A stretch of 64,000 bases of DNA from Allolobophora icterica (Eukaryota; Annelida; Clitellata; Crassiclitellata; Lumbricidae), in contig OY744615.1 of assembly GCA_963556255.1 (NCBI GenBank), forward strand, positions 12,731,096 to 12,795,095, in the 5' to 3' direction. Shown in pieces: positions 33,768-44,439 of the stretch (position 1 is its first letter; the number at the start of each line of letters is the position of its first letter). Position numbers and translations under genes: made by a program. A model generated the notes under the pieces. The model worked only from the letters and a program-made list of their open reading frames with translations, made no database searches and was not told where the DNA came from.

Positions 33768-35214
33768 TCTATATTAATAAAGCGAGAATTCTGTGTGTGT
33801 GTCTGTCTGTCTGTCTGTCTGTCTGTTTGACCGGGATTAACTTCTACAATTTTGCACCTCTTCACTCGAAACCTTCACTACTGTGTCGGCCTCGGCATCG
33901 GACACCCAGTGGAGGGGTTCGCTTCCCCCGTTTTCACCGCTACCATGGTGAAAAACGGCCAAAACATCGCCCCAAGCGATAGGAAAATTACCGTCCCTCC
34001 AGTGACATTAGGCTTACTGCATTGGATGCAGTCCCTGCAGTGACATTAGGATTACTGCATTGGATGCATGCACGTGTAACAAACATCGAAGAGAAATTTA
34101 TTGTTGGTAAGTCAATTTAGTTTTTCAGATTTCTACTGGAAACCTTCACTTAACTATAGGCTAATTGATTTCTTGCAAACAGTGGAGGGCTTCGCGCCCC
34201 CCATTTTCACCGCTTTCATGGTGTCCAGGGCTAGAAATTAATTAAAGCACAATGACGTTATACCTAAAAATAGCACCAGGGATGCCTACGGAAGATTTGT
34301 TTACATTTCGGCGTCTGTTTCACCCGGATGCATTTCTACAATTTTGAGGCTTATGTTCGTAAGTAGTACGTCGATTTCCAAAAGAATCATGTCAATTTAG
34401 TTTTGGAGCTTTCTACTCGAAACCTTCACTGAACTATTATTGATTTCTTGCGTTTTGTATTCCCCAACGGCATTAATAATGCGCATAACGACGTTGCTTA
34501 CTTTCGCACAAAATTTAATGACGATCGATTCGAATTATATTCATCGTTTTACAGCAACATTTTAACATATACATGAAACCGACTACAGACCGGCAGTGAG
34601 GGCTAGATTTCTGGCGTTTTCTTTAACCCGCCAACGCCGGGTTCACCCTCTTCGACTGCGAAGCAGTCAGTCCACGGGAGACTGCGAAGCAGTCTCCCCC
34701 ACAGGTCGCCAGACGCCACAAGGGCCTCCAAGACTGCGAAGCAGTCGCCGCCAGAGGGCGACTGCGAAGCAGTCAGTCCACGGCAGAGGTCTCTAGACGC
34801 GAGAAGGCGTATACAAGACTGCGAAGCAGTCTCCGCTGTACGCCAGGAGGCGTCTACAAGTCTCCCCCACAGGTCGCCAGACGCCACAAGGGCCTCCAAG
34901 ACTGCGAAGCAGTCGCCGCAAGAGGGCGACTGCGAAGCAGTCAGTCCACGGCAGAGGTCGCTAGGCGCCAGAAGGTGTATACAAGACTGCGAAGCAGTCT
35001 CCGCTGTACGCCAGAAGGCGTCTACAAGACTGCGAAGCAGTCTCTCCCACAGGTCGCCACACGCCACAAGGACCTCCAAGACTGCGAATTGAAACTTATA
35101 CCTAAATTTCTAGCTTATTCGCTACAGGGATTGAAACTTATACCTAAATTTTTCGCTTATTCGCTACAGGCATTGAAACTTATAACCCCGGGCAACGCCG
35201 GGTAAACCAGCTAG
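33768..35214 (+). mobile_element. Non-autonomous Helitron, 1447 bp
   Basis: It starts TCTATATTAATAAAGCG after a host A, with a (TGTC)n run at 33796-33825. It ends with the hairpin CCCCGGGCAACGCCGGG, then TAAACCAG and CTAG, followed by a host T. These are Helitron hallmarks: 5'-TC, 3'-CTRR with a subterminal hairpin, and insertion between A and T. No Rep/helicase ORF. It carries the hairpin array at 34654-35042 and a triple repeat of TTGAAACTTATACCTAAATT near its 3' end. A short relative lies at 16284-16685. Confidence 0.9.
34654..35042. repeat. Nine copies of a GACTGCGAAGCAGTC hairpin
   Basis: Nine perfect copies of the 15-mer GACTGCGAAGCAGTC start at 34654, 34680, 34732, 34760, 34817, 34900, 34928, 34985 and 35028. 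Each can fold as a 6-bp stem with a GAA loop. The spacers also repeat (ACAGGTCGCCAGACGCCACA and GTACGCCAGAAGGCGTCTAC), giving a higher-order unit of about 168 bp. A truncated tenth copy lies at 35079. Confidence 0.95.
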
Positions 35215-35699
35215 TATTATATATGCACAAGAGCTTCAGCAGGAAGCGAGCAGAGAATTGGTCAGTCAGTCAGCCAGCCAGTGAGTCACCCACAGACTAA
35301 AATGAGAGGTAGATCAACTGACGGAAATCGTAAATGCATCCACGCGCATGCGAAAGATACAACACAAGGACAAGCACACAAACAGACAAAGATACACACA
35401 TAGACACAAACAGACATGAAGACAGGCAAGAAAGGGATTTAGGGACATCGTGTCAGACTTTTCAAGGTGGCCTTTATTACATCTGCCGCCCTCCGTCGAA
35501 TTTTTCGTATCAGCTGTCAGCCACGAACCTCTGCATCCCTCCGCACAGGCCTTAACCGCCTTTAGACTAGGCTTGGAATCTCAAAATGACACTGTTAGAA
35601 GCAAATCATGTAACAATTTGCTAACCGGCGTTTCTAGACTAATTTGACCCTGCTGAAAACGAAAATCGCGGTTAGCAAGCTGGATTTTTAGCGGTTGCA

Positions 35700-36240
35700 T
35701 GGGGAAACAAGATGGCGGCCAAAATGGCGGCCACTATATTCAAATGGCTATAAGTAAAGTCATGTATGGGATAGAAACATGATCTAAGAGTCTAAATTAA
35801 CATTTTCGGGGTCAACGAATGCGATGGAACTAAAGACAAATATGTAGCACTGCCAGAAACAAAATGGCGGACAAAATGGCGGACAAATATATTCAAATGG
35901 CTATAAGTAAAGCCATGTATGTGATGGAAACAAGATTTTAGAGTCTAAGTTAACGTTTTCGGGGTCAAGGAATGCGATTGAACTAAAGACAAGTATGTAG
36001 CACTGCCATAAAACAAAATGGCGGACAAAATGGCGGCCAATTATCTTCAAATGGCTATAAGTAAAGCCATGTATGTGATGGAAACATGATCTTAGAGTCT
36101 AAGTTAACGTTTTCGGGGTCAAGGAATGCGATTGAACTAAAGACAAGTATGTAGCACTGCCAGAAAACAAAATGGCGGACAAAGTGGCGGCCAATTATCT
36201 TCAAATGGTTATAAAACAAAATGGCGGACAAAATGAGGGT
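35700..36240. repeat. 153-bp subterminal repeats rich in ATGGCGG, left arm
   Basis: The pair AAAATGGCGGACAAAATGGC recurs with its ATG at 35712, 35864, 36018 and 36172, a period of 152-154 bp. Each unit also contains TCAAATGGCTATAAGTAAAG and GTTTTCGGGGTCAAGGAATG. AAnATGGCGGC is close to the YY1 site. Mirror copies occupy about 38585-39110. Confidence 0.92.
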
Positions 36241-36425
36241 CAGTCTGGAGTAGTGTTTTCTTGGTCAAAGCATACAAAAGAAGTAACATTCTATATCATT
36301 CACTGATGTTATTACAGTTTAACAATCATTATTTACATGACATTTTTAGTAGCCTGTGATTGCTGTTTGACTATTTATACATTAGGTACACAACATTCGT
36401 GTTTCATGACTTGACTAAAGCTATT

Positions 36426-37330
36426 TCAAGCATTGTTGCAGTCAATGCAATTGCACATAAGTATACATGGCAAGTTCACATTTCGACAGCAGCAGCGCTT
36501 GGTGTTACACTTATCAACTTTGCATGATTTACAGTAGACAAACTCTAGACACGACTGGGGCACCGGACCAATTGTAGACCACACTGGTACGAGAACACCT
36601 TCTTCGTCCACACTCCATCTTGATGAGGCTGGTGTCGGAGCATCAATGTGTGGAAGATAGGCCTTTTCCCAAATGACAGTTTGGCAATGAGCACGTAAAA
36701 TAGGCTGCCTGATTATGTCACTGCATGGTGAAGAGAATCAGTTTTTTAGTTTTCCCGAACATAACATATCGTGCCTCATTGCATGTCTTGACGTTGTCAT
36801 TTGTTTTACACAATCTTACCACAAATTCCTCTGCATTTGCTCTAGCTTTTCTGATAGGGGAATGTTTCCCAATGTCGAAAGTAAACGAGAACTTTCCGAG
36901 TATGTTTTCCAAGCATTTTCTTTGCTGATCCCTGCTACATATGATGTCACATCACATCCGGTAATTCAATGAAAAGCCAATATATATTCGTTCCTAGTTG
37001 GCCCTTCATACTTAGAGCAATTGTGTGAATTGGAATGAACTTCCGCTTTGCTGATGTTCCTGCCATCACCCACATCTCATCATGTTGAATGCGTTGAAAG
37101 ATGAATGGATAGCAAGAAAATTCTGCCTATTTTCCGGCAACAGAACACTTCCGCGCTCTATACAGCGGACTGGTCGTGATGTTTTACACCGCTTCTGTCT
37201 GGTTCTATTTTTTACTGACAATGCCCAGTATCGATCGAAAACAATATCGACCCTCTTGTAGCCAATCGAAAGTTCCTTCACAAGTGTAACCACTGTATCT
37301 GCCAGGTCACTAAATGTCTTTGCTCTCGGA
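36426..37330 (-). pseudogene. Element ORF, left copy, with internal deletion and frameshifts
   Basis: Reading leftward, it opens with VTLVKELSIGYKRVDIVFDR and LPENRQNFLAIHSSFNAFN, then jumps straight to KRKFIPIHTIA. It skips the segment that the right copy keeps (VVVAGGFLEEDK to HHYQHFK). It continues through AEEFVVRLCKTNDNV and NEARYVMFGK and ends with a Cys-rich tail: CKSCKVDKCNTKRCCCRN, then CILMCNCIDCNN. The family recurs as uncharacterised proteins in invertebrate and fish genomes. Frameshifts make it non-functional. Confidence 0.7.
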
Positions 37331-37454
37331 GGTTACCTATTACTTGTCCATCAATAATTAAAAGTGTAGCCTCTGTTAGAGAAATGCTGAATGAACATCA
37401 TACTTTTTCAGTGAGCATCTGCAGCAGTGAGGCCTTGTCACCCGTTCTCATTTC

Positions 37455-38387
37455 TTGCTATGCCTGAAAACAAGGCTGATCTGGCTGCATTCATATCCAT
37501 TCAGCTTTCAAAAGCCACATTATGGCGATCTAGATGTAGTTGTTGCTGGTGGTTTCTTGGAAGAAGATAAGGTATTGTCTACTGCCGGTTCTGATGTGTC
37601 TACCTTAGCAGCAATACACGAAGAAGCTGATACCAGAATAATTGTACATGCTACGCAGACAAACCTAAAAGCAGTGGTCGTTTGTGCAAGGAATACAGAC
37701 GTTATTCTGCTGTTGCTGCATCACTATCAACACTTTAAATGTGATGAGATGGCAGAAACATCAGCGAAGCGGAAGTTCATTCCAATTCACACAATTGCTC
37801 TAAGTATGAAGGGCCAACTAGGAACGAATATATTGGCTTTTCATTGAATTACCGGATGTGATGTGACATCATATTTAGCAGGGATCAGCAAAGAAAATGC
37901 TTGGAAAACATACTCGGAAAGTTCTCGTTTACTTTCGACATTGGGGAACATTCCCCTATCAGAAAAGCTAGAGCAAATGCAGAGGAATTTGTGGTAAGAT
38001 TGTGTAAAACAAATGACAACGTCAAGACATGCAATGAGGCACGATATGTTATGTTCGGGAAAACTAAAAAACTGATTCTCTTCACCATGCAGTGACATAA
38101 TCAGGCAGCCTATTTTACGTGCTCATTGCCAAACTGTCATTTGGGAAAAGGCCTATCTTCCACACATTGATGCTCCGACACCAGCCTCATCAAGATGGAG
38201 TGTGGATGAAGAAGGTGTTCTCGTACTAGTGTGGTCTACAATTGGTCCGGTGCCCCAGTCGTGTCTAGAGTTTGTCTACTGTAAATCATGCAAAGTTGAT
38301 AAGTGTAACACCAAGCGCTGCTGCTGTCGAAATGTGAACTTGCCATGTATACTTATGTGCAATTGCATTGACTGCAACAATGCTTGA
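37455..38387 (+). pseudogene. Element ORF, right copy: possible PIN-like domain and Cys-rich tail
   Basis: It starts within the protein at PENKADLAAFIS (37463) and changes frame to GDLDVVVAGGFLEEDK, HEEADTRIIVHATQ and VVVCARNTDVILLLL. After another frame change come TGCDVTSYLAGISKENAWKT, AEEFVVRLCKTNDNV and the tail CKSCKVDKCNTKRCCCRN. The spaced acidic motifs EEADTR and NTDVILL resemble PIN/FEN-type nucleases; that is inference. The Cys-rich end probably binds metal. It lacks the N-terminal portion found on the opposite strand at 37085-37330. Confidence 0.65.
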
Positions 38388-39260
38388 AATAGCTTTAGTC
38401 AAGTCATGAAACACGAATGTTGTGTACCTAATGTATAAATAGTCAAACAGCAATCACAGGCTACTAAAAATGTCATGTAAATAATGATTGTTAAACTGTA
38501 ATAACATCAGTGAATGATATAGAATGTTACTTCTTTTGTATGCTTTGACCAAGAAAACACTACTCCAGACTGACCCTCATTTTGTCCGCCATTTTGTTTT
38601 ATAACCATTTGAAGATAATTGGCCGCCATTTTGTCCGCCATTTTGTTTTCTGGCAGTGCTACATACTTGTCTTTAGTTCAATCGTATTCCTTGACCCCGA
38701 AAACGTTAACTTAGACTCTAAGATCATGTTTCCATCACGTACATGGCTTTACTTATAGCCATTTGAAGATAGTTGGCCGCCATTTTGTCCGCCATTTTGT
38801 TTTCTGGCAGTGCTACATATTTGTCTTTAGTTCCATCGCATTCCTTGACCCCGAAAACGTTAACTTAGACTCTAAGATCATGTTTCCATCACATACATGG
38901 CTTTACTTATAGCCATTTGAAGATATTTGTCCGCCATTTTGTCCGCCATTTTGTTTCTGGCAGTACTACATATTTGTCTTTAGTTCCATCGCATTCCTTG
39001 ACCCCGAAAATGTTAATTTAGACTCTTAGATCATGTTTCTATCCCATACATGACTTTACTTATAGCCATTTGAATATAGTGGCCGCCATTTTGGCCGCCA
39101 TCTTGTTTTCCCATGCAACCGCTAAAAATCCAGCTTGCTAACCGCGATTTTCGTTTTCAGCAGGGTCAAATTAGTCTAGAAACGCCGGTTAGCAAATTGT
39201 TACATGATTTGCTTCTAAGAGTGATTTCTAGAGCCTTTTTTGAATTCCAAGCCTAGACTA

Positions 39261-40786
39261 CTTCCCAAACATCATGAGACAACAGAGAGACTACTTTTCT
39301 CTTTGAGCGCTTATCTATGAAAACCCAACGCTTCTTTGCAGTCGCTTTTTGTAGCACCTTTCACACCGATGAAATCTTTGATGAGTGGCCATTCCAGGAC
39401 GATGCCCCTAATTTTTGCAATCCCGAGGATCATATGTACCTCGGGAAAATAATAATAAGTATCATAAATAGCAGTGTATCAGGCTGTAATAATTGGGAAC
39501 CCCCACGTTTTAGACCAAAGTTGCTATCATTCTTCAGTGTTAGTAGGTTGTTACACAGTATAAATAATTACAGAACTTACCGCCGTACTTGATGCTTCGC
39601 TGCCTATAGCCTGTCCATGTCCGAATGACAAAGGTCATCAACGTCCTAGTGTTTCAGCAGGTTTACCTGATGTTCGGACTAGAGATGAATATACATGCTT
39701 CGTTTCGAACCGCCAGAAATTTTCAGCTTTGATTTACTTAATTTACACTGTGCCGTCTGGCCTTCAGAATCGTCAACGAAGTATATTCTCACACAGCTCC
39801 CTTTAGATTCGCTATTTTTTAAACACTGACATAGTTTTTCTGTGTAATCTTGGTGCGTACTTGTCAGTTTGAATTAATAAAGAAGACTATTATTATTATT
39901 AATAGTCGCATTTGCAAAGTTTAAACAATTATATATCCAGTTTGCGAATATGCGACAAGGAACAACGTTCATCGCTAGTAATTGCGTCATAGACCTATGA
40001 CGTCATCAGCAAACAAATACCAAAAACAGATGATTGCTATTATAAGCAGATGATTATTATGTCGGGATAAGTTGTCACATGTTGGGGCTCATGTTTAAAC
40101 TATTTTATTAAATAGTGCGTTTTTATATTTTGTGATTATTTTTCATTTTATCTGTCAAGGAATTGTATACCTTCCCAGTACATTCATAGGATTGGTAATA
40201 ACTTTATTTACGCAGTGTACATTAAAAAAATGTAAAAATTGAGACAACATGCCCCTTCCTCCCCTACGGTCTTTTACTTAATTGCAGCCACCAGTCCAAA
40301 ACAGTAGGGCCTACAGCCTCTAGGTCTCTAAATTGTAAACATGGTATCCGATACAACCACATTAACTGTGTGAATAGCAGCCCGCATTGTGCCATGAGTA
40401 GCCAGCCCAAAAATAAGTCCAATAGAGAAGAATTATCAGAAAAATGTCAAGAATGACGATTAACAATTGCAGTTTTAAATGATGTTCATTCAGCAAGGGA
40501 ACTGTATCATCAGTCGCGTTCTGACGATGGACCTGACGGAGTTTCCGGAACCCGAGAGACCACCCAGTCCGCTGACGATGTTCACGGCGTCCTATAGACA
40601 CTGATCGAAGAACAGCTGCAGTCATCTCGACTTCAGACTTCAGTCGCAACTATTGTTGTGTCACTTAACTGTCGACTCTAGTCGTCATTATGTTCTGCGT
40701 TAGTCGTAATAGTTCTTTAGTTTAACCGGATGAACAGAATGCTTAGTCTTTATAATCTTAAGGCAGAGCTCCGTTGAATATAGGAA
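39261..40786. other. Intergenic, mostly unrecognised
   Basis: No gene seen. The only recognisable piece is the SINE-B tail at 39835-39905. A 91-codon open frame at 39317-39592 has no motif and I treat it as chance. Confidence 0.5.
39835..39905 (+). mobile_element. SINE-B 3' tail fragment
   Basis: TGTGTAATCTTGGTGCGTAC, then TTGTCAGTTTGAATTAATAA, AGAAGACTATTATT and (ATT)n. This matches the 3' end of the SINE at 11045-11190. Confidence 0.7.
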
Positions 40787-41048
40787 CATGGGCGTCCGCA
40801 AGAATTTTTCTAGGGGAGGATGGAAATATTACTGGGGGAGGGGGCAAGATTTTTAGGGAAAATTTTTGTAGGAAGAGCAAAATAGCATTTTTTGCCTAGA
40901 ATAGCTGACTTACCTAAATAATTTAGTGTTGTTTCAAAAATCGTGTTGGGACTGTTGGAATAATCATAATAATCAAAAGATTTTATTTTTGTAAAATAGT
41001 TTCAAAATCCAGGGGGGAAATGCCCCTTGCCCCCTCCGGACACCCATG
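40787..41048. mobile_element. hAT-like MITE, CATGGGCG family, copy 2
   Basis: The ends are CATGGGCGTCCGCA and the complement, TCCGGACACCCATG. It is flanked by a perfect 8-bp direct repeat TATAGGAA (40779-40786 and 41049-41056). The interior matches copy 1 (33-303) at GTGTTGGGACTGTTG and CAAAAGATTTTATTTTTG. Confidence 0.9.
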
Positions 41049-41199
41049 TATAGGAAGAGCTGCATTTGTCGCTCTAGAGGTTAGGATCATGGAACATCCA
41101 AACAGTTGGGTGGATATATGGCTGTACATAATTATATTAAGTCAGTCTGGCAATTGATTATTTACTTATGAACTATACCCTTACAAAAACACTTTCGTA

Positions 41200-41350
41200 C
41201 TAACTCATGTTCCACCCATCTTCAATAAACTTCTGTCAGAATTACGACAACTATCTGATCTATCCAACGAACTCATCAGAAGCTCACATCCTGCTATCTT
41301 TGCACAGATTTTCACTCTAAACTGAAAACCCTCCTTTCCCACAAATCCTA
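41200..41350 (+). mobile_element. LINE C-terminal remnant
   Basis: Reads FNKLLSELRQLSDLSNELIR and, after a frame change, FHSKLKTLLSHKSYPDS, the C-terminal pattern of CR1/L2-like LINE proteins. Degraded, no tail seen. Confidence 0.6.
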
Positions 41351-42146
41351 CCCTGATTCCACCGCTTCACCTTAGGCCTACTCTTTCGCCTCATAAATTC
41401 CAAACACCATCCACCGTGGCCGTCTGATTATTTGTCTACCTGACCCTATAGGTCTTGACCTGAAACCGATTTTGACTTTATCTGCCTGTTGATTTTGTTT
41501 TGACTGAGCGCCTGTGAATAAGCCGGTTATTGCAACTTCGCCTTTTGACACTGTAAAAATCCCGAGATTACTATTACGATGATCACCCATGCAACGCGCG
41601 GCCCTGCGAAGTCAACTCTATTGCCAGTATAGGAACATCAGCCGTATAATTAACATATCGTTCTGTTAATTACTCACTGCTTAACTAACCGGTTTAATTC
41701 CAAGTCATTATGAAATGTCACACAAACGCATCGTGTAAGTCAGAATACTGATTATTAAGCCTATAATTATGAAAGTACAGCAATTACAGTATAAATGCGT
41801 CTGAATACTAATTATGTGAAAGAACATTCCTCGTTTAATCAATTACTGGCTAAAATGACTGATGAAATGTGAATTGTTGAAAATGTCGTCGTGAACTCTG
41901 CTGTAGTAATTTAGGCCTAGGTGATCCCAGTGTTTCAGTTGTTACAATAGCACTGGGGATCGAACATTTTACAGATTAGGCCTAAAAATAACACGAACAC
42001 AAGTCATAAACAAGTGCTGTTAGTAGCATACAAAACAACTGACGACTCATTAGATATTTTAGTTTCCTGACTTCTTAACATTTTTCAGCTACTTAGCTGA
42101 GGGGTTAGAAGAAGAGCTAGGGGTTGAACTTGAACCTGCAACCATA

Positions 42147-42310
42147 GGCGTAATTTGTGGGGGGTACGAGGGGTACCCGTACCCCCACTTTTTGAACAAT
42201 GCCAATCAATATTTATTATTGTGCCTTCCCAGAGATCGCAGTCTTCGCCTCTCTTCGTGTTTGTAAGAAATAGGTACCCTCCACTTTTTAGACCAGACCA
42301 AAGTTACGCC
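42147..42310 (+). mobile_element. GGCGTAA MITE, copy 2
   Basis: A 164-bp element from GGCGTAATTTGTGGGG to AAAGTTACGCC, short inverted ends. It shares internal blocks with the inverted copy at 29311-29497. A clear target duplication is not visible. Confidence 0.75.
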
Positions 42311-42577
42311 CCTGCCTCCGACAAAGAAAACACTGGGTGACCCTGTTAGCGGGACTTGTCCCTGCTGGTCTGACCTTTGGATGCAAACTAATATTTTATT
42401 TGTAATGACTCTGATATAAGTGTTGTTATTGATGTTCAATAAACATTAAACCACAGACAGAAGTGCGATATTCAAGTGGATAGCATGCTGGGTTGTCAAT
42501 CAAGAGGTCGAAGATTCAAATCCCCGCAAGGGCAGAGATTTGTTTCGAGATATCGGCTCCACTTGCGCCCCGAAGGC

Positions 42578-42988
42578 CAGGACTGTAGTGGTAAAATTAG
42601 AGGTGAGTGTACTCTACAGTATTTTCTGAGTATGCTCTGCAGACAACGAAAGAATCTCGTTGCAGACACTGGACTGGACCCCGTCGGGATGGAAAAGGAA
42701 ACGCGAGAGGCCGAGAAAGACCTGGCGAAACACGATCATACAAGATTTGGACGACGGCGGAATGACATGGGAAGAGGCTGAGGGGGGTGCGGAGGACAGA
42801 ATGACGTGGAGGAGGTGTGTCGCCCGATGCGCTGTCAGCGTGTGGAAGGACTAAGGTCTAAGGTCTAAATGCTCTACAGTATTTTAATATAAATAAATAT
42901 AAATATTTTGTGAGGTAAGTATACGGTCTCTAGAGGTGAGTAGGGCCTATACGCTGTATACCCGCGTATACCCTCGACTACAGCCCTG
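42578..42988. mobile_element. hAT MITE, CAGGGCTGTAGT family, copy 2 (interrupted)
   Basis: Ends CAGGACTGTAGTGGTAAAAT and CCCTCGACTACAGCCCTG. Flanks CCGAAGGC and CCTAAGAC match at 6 of 8 positions, a decayed target duplication inside SINE-A. A LINE fragment (42643-42868) is inserted within it. Confidence 0.82.
42643..42868 (+). mobile_element. 5'-truncated LINE fragment inside the hAT MITE
   Basis: Encodes GWKRKRERPRKTWRNTII and MTWEEAEGGAEDRMTWRR, then ends VSVWKD and a stop. This is the C-terminal signature of a common invertebrate LINE ORF2 group. It ends in CTAAGGTCTAAGGTCTAA. Flanking repeats ATGCTCTGCAG (42632-42642) and ATGCTCTACAG (42869-42879) are an 11-bp target duplication with one change. 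Confidence 0.85.
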
Positions 42989-42996
42989 CCTAAGAC

Positions 42997-43577
42997 TGTA
43001 TTGCTGGGGAGTATTTGAAATACAAAGTATTTGAAATAGTATTTGAAATACATTTGAGTATTTTTGTATTTGTATTTCAAATACATTTAAAATGATGTAT
43101 TTTGTATTTGTATTTGAAATACTTTTCAGAGTATTTTGTATTTTAAATATCAAATACTTCGTTAGAAATACTATTTATTACCTACTTACTCTCATAATTT
43201 CACGCAGCATGTTTTTTTCTTGGTAATAATAACTCAGTGGTCTTCTAACTTCCGATCTTTGGTGAACTTTGTGTAGTTATCAGTGTTGATCACTATAATC
43301 TTGCTGCTGTAACCCATCCATTCTTCAAACTACGTTGAGTGCCTAATTCCCAGAAGGACAGATTTTTGCAGCATGATGACTATTAATGGAGCATGTATCC
43401 TACTACAGAATAAAATGTATTTTGTATTTCAAATACAAAATACAACAATGTATTTGTATTTTGTATTTCAAATACATTTTGAAAAATGTATTTTGTATTT
43501 GTATTTCAAATACTTTTGAAAAATGTATTTGTATTTAGTATTTGAAATACATTTACAGAGTATTTTACCCAGCACTG
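42997..43577. mobile_element. MITE rich in GTATTTGAAATAC palindromes
   Basis: Built of GTATTTGAAATAC and TATTTTGTATTTGTATTT repeats, with ends near TGCTGGGGAGTATTTG and the complement GTATTTTACCCAGCACTG. CAGTGCTGGGTA-type ends are typical of hAT MITEs; the left end is degraded and the target duplication is unclear. Confidence 0.65.
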
Positions 43578-43962
43578 ACTGGCAGTACCCGAGCAATAAA
43601 AAGGAGAGGCCTGGTCACACCGTTCTCATATGCTGAGGCTAAGCAAATGAAGTCCCTAACACTTTCTACCCATTGTTGTCTCAAGGTAAGCACTGCACAC
43701 TTATTTAAGGGATAGTATTAGAAATAGTTTTCTTTGTTTGTAAATAATCTATAAGATAAACCTAGCATTACAAATATAAAACACAGGTGTAACAGACTAA
43801 CTACATTAACGTCAAGGGATGTGCATCAAGCACATACGAGTATTCAAAATACTTAAGACACTATGGTTCAACTTAGTCACATCAGCAACGGGTGATCTAT
43901 AAGGGTTACAATGCGGAACATCGGTTGAAAACAGCGTTGTACGCATTTACAGCACTACAGTC

Positions 43963-44040
43963 TTAATCGTAAATTCTAAATTTCCAAAGCGCAACTTTAA
44001 AGCTAAGGGCATCAGCTTATTCACGAGCACTGCGTCATGT
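43963..44040 (+). repeat. Dispersed AAACTCCAAATTTCTAA repeat, copy 2
   Basis: CGTAAATTCTAAATTTCCAA, GCGCAACTTTAAAGC and CAGCTTATTCACGAGCACTG align with the copies at 30552 and 59808 (inverted). Confidence 0.65.
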
Positions 44041-44439
44041 CACAGGGAATGTCCAGAGTTATCACTGGCATTGGTAATGTTAATGGTGATGCAAAGTAAT
44101 TCACTTCAGATTACTGTAACTGAACATTGGATTTGCTGTGTACAATTGAATTTCTTTACACACCAGAACACATTCGCTTTACATTTATTAATTTATAGCG
44201 GTTGCATATTGCATCATGTCATGTTATGTTGGCTTTGGCTGATCTCGAGTACGGCAGACCAAAGTTCATGGCGTTGCAACTGTCGATAAGGCAACTGCGG
44301 TGCAGGCGTCGGTGGTGGTGGGCAGCGTTTGTGGGTGGGTCTTTGGGTCGGTCGGGAGATGGTTTAGCATATACATAAAGCAGCATTGGGTGGGCACCGA
44401 CTTTTGCATTCTGAGACAAGCGACGAGGTAAGCGAGATT

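Larger units (their letters stand above)
35563..39260. mobile_element. 3.7-kb head-to-head palindromic element
   Basis: Two arms of about 1.5 kb (35563-37085 and 37738-39260) are near-identical inverted copies around a unique centre of about 650 bp. The outer ends are TAGACTAGGCTTGGAAT and TAGTCTAGGCTTGGAAT. Each arm has, from outside in, a subterminal array of about 153-bp repeats, a non-coding stretch and the 3' part of one ORF family pointing outward. The centre holds two different 5' parts of that ORF, one on each strand. It looks like two copies joined head to head. The target duplication is unresolved. Confidence 0.88.
42455..43700 (+). mobile_element. SINE-A copy split by later insertions
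   Basis: The 5' part (42455-42577) is tRNA-like: TCAAGTGGATAGCATGCTGG as A box and AGATTCAAATCCCCGC as B box, continuing to ACTTGCGCCCCGAAGG. The 3' part resumes at about 43578 with GGAGAGGCCTGGTCACACCG and GAGGCTAAGCAAATGAAGTC. About 1 kb of other elements (42578-43577) separates them. Confidence 0.75.

Noticed and set aside
34654..35042. Regularly repeated palindrome, considered as a CRISPR array
   Set aside because: Spacing is uneven, the spacers are themselves repeats, it lies inside a Helitron in an animal genome, and there are no cas genes.
39317..39592. 91-codon open frame beside the palindrome
   Set aside because: No recognisable domain, and no neighbouring exon or promoter. Treated as chance.
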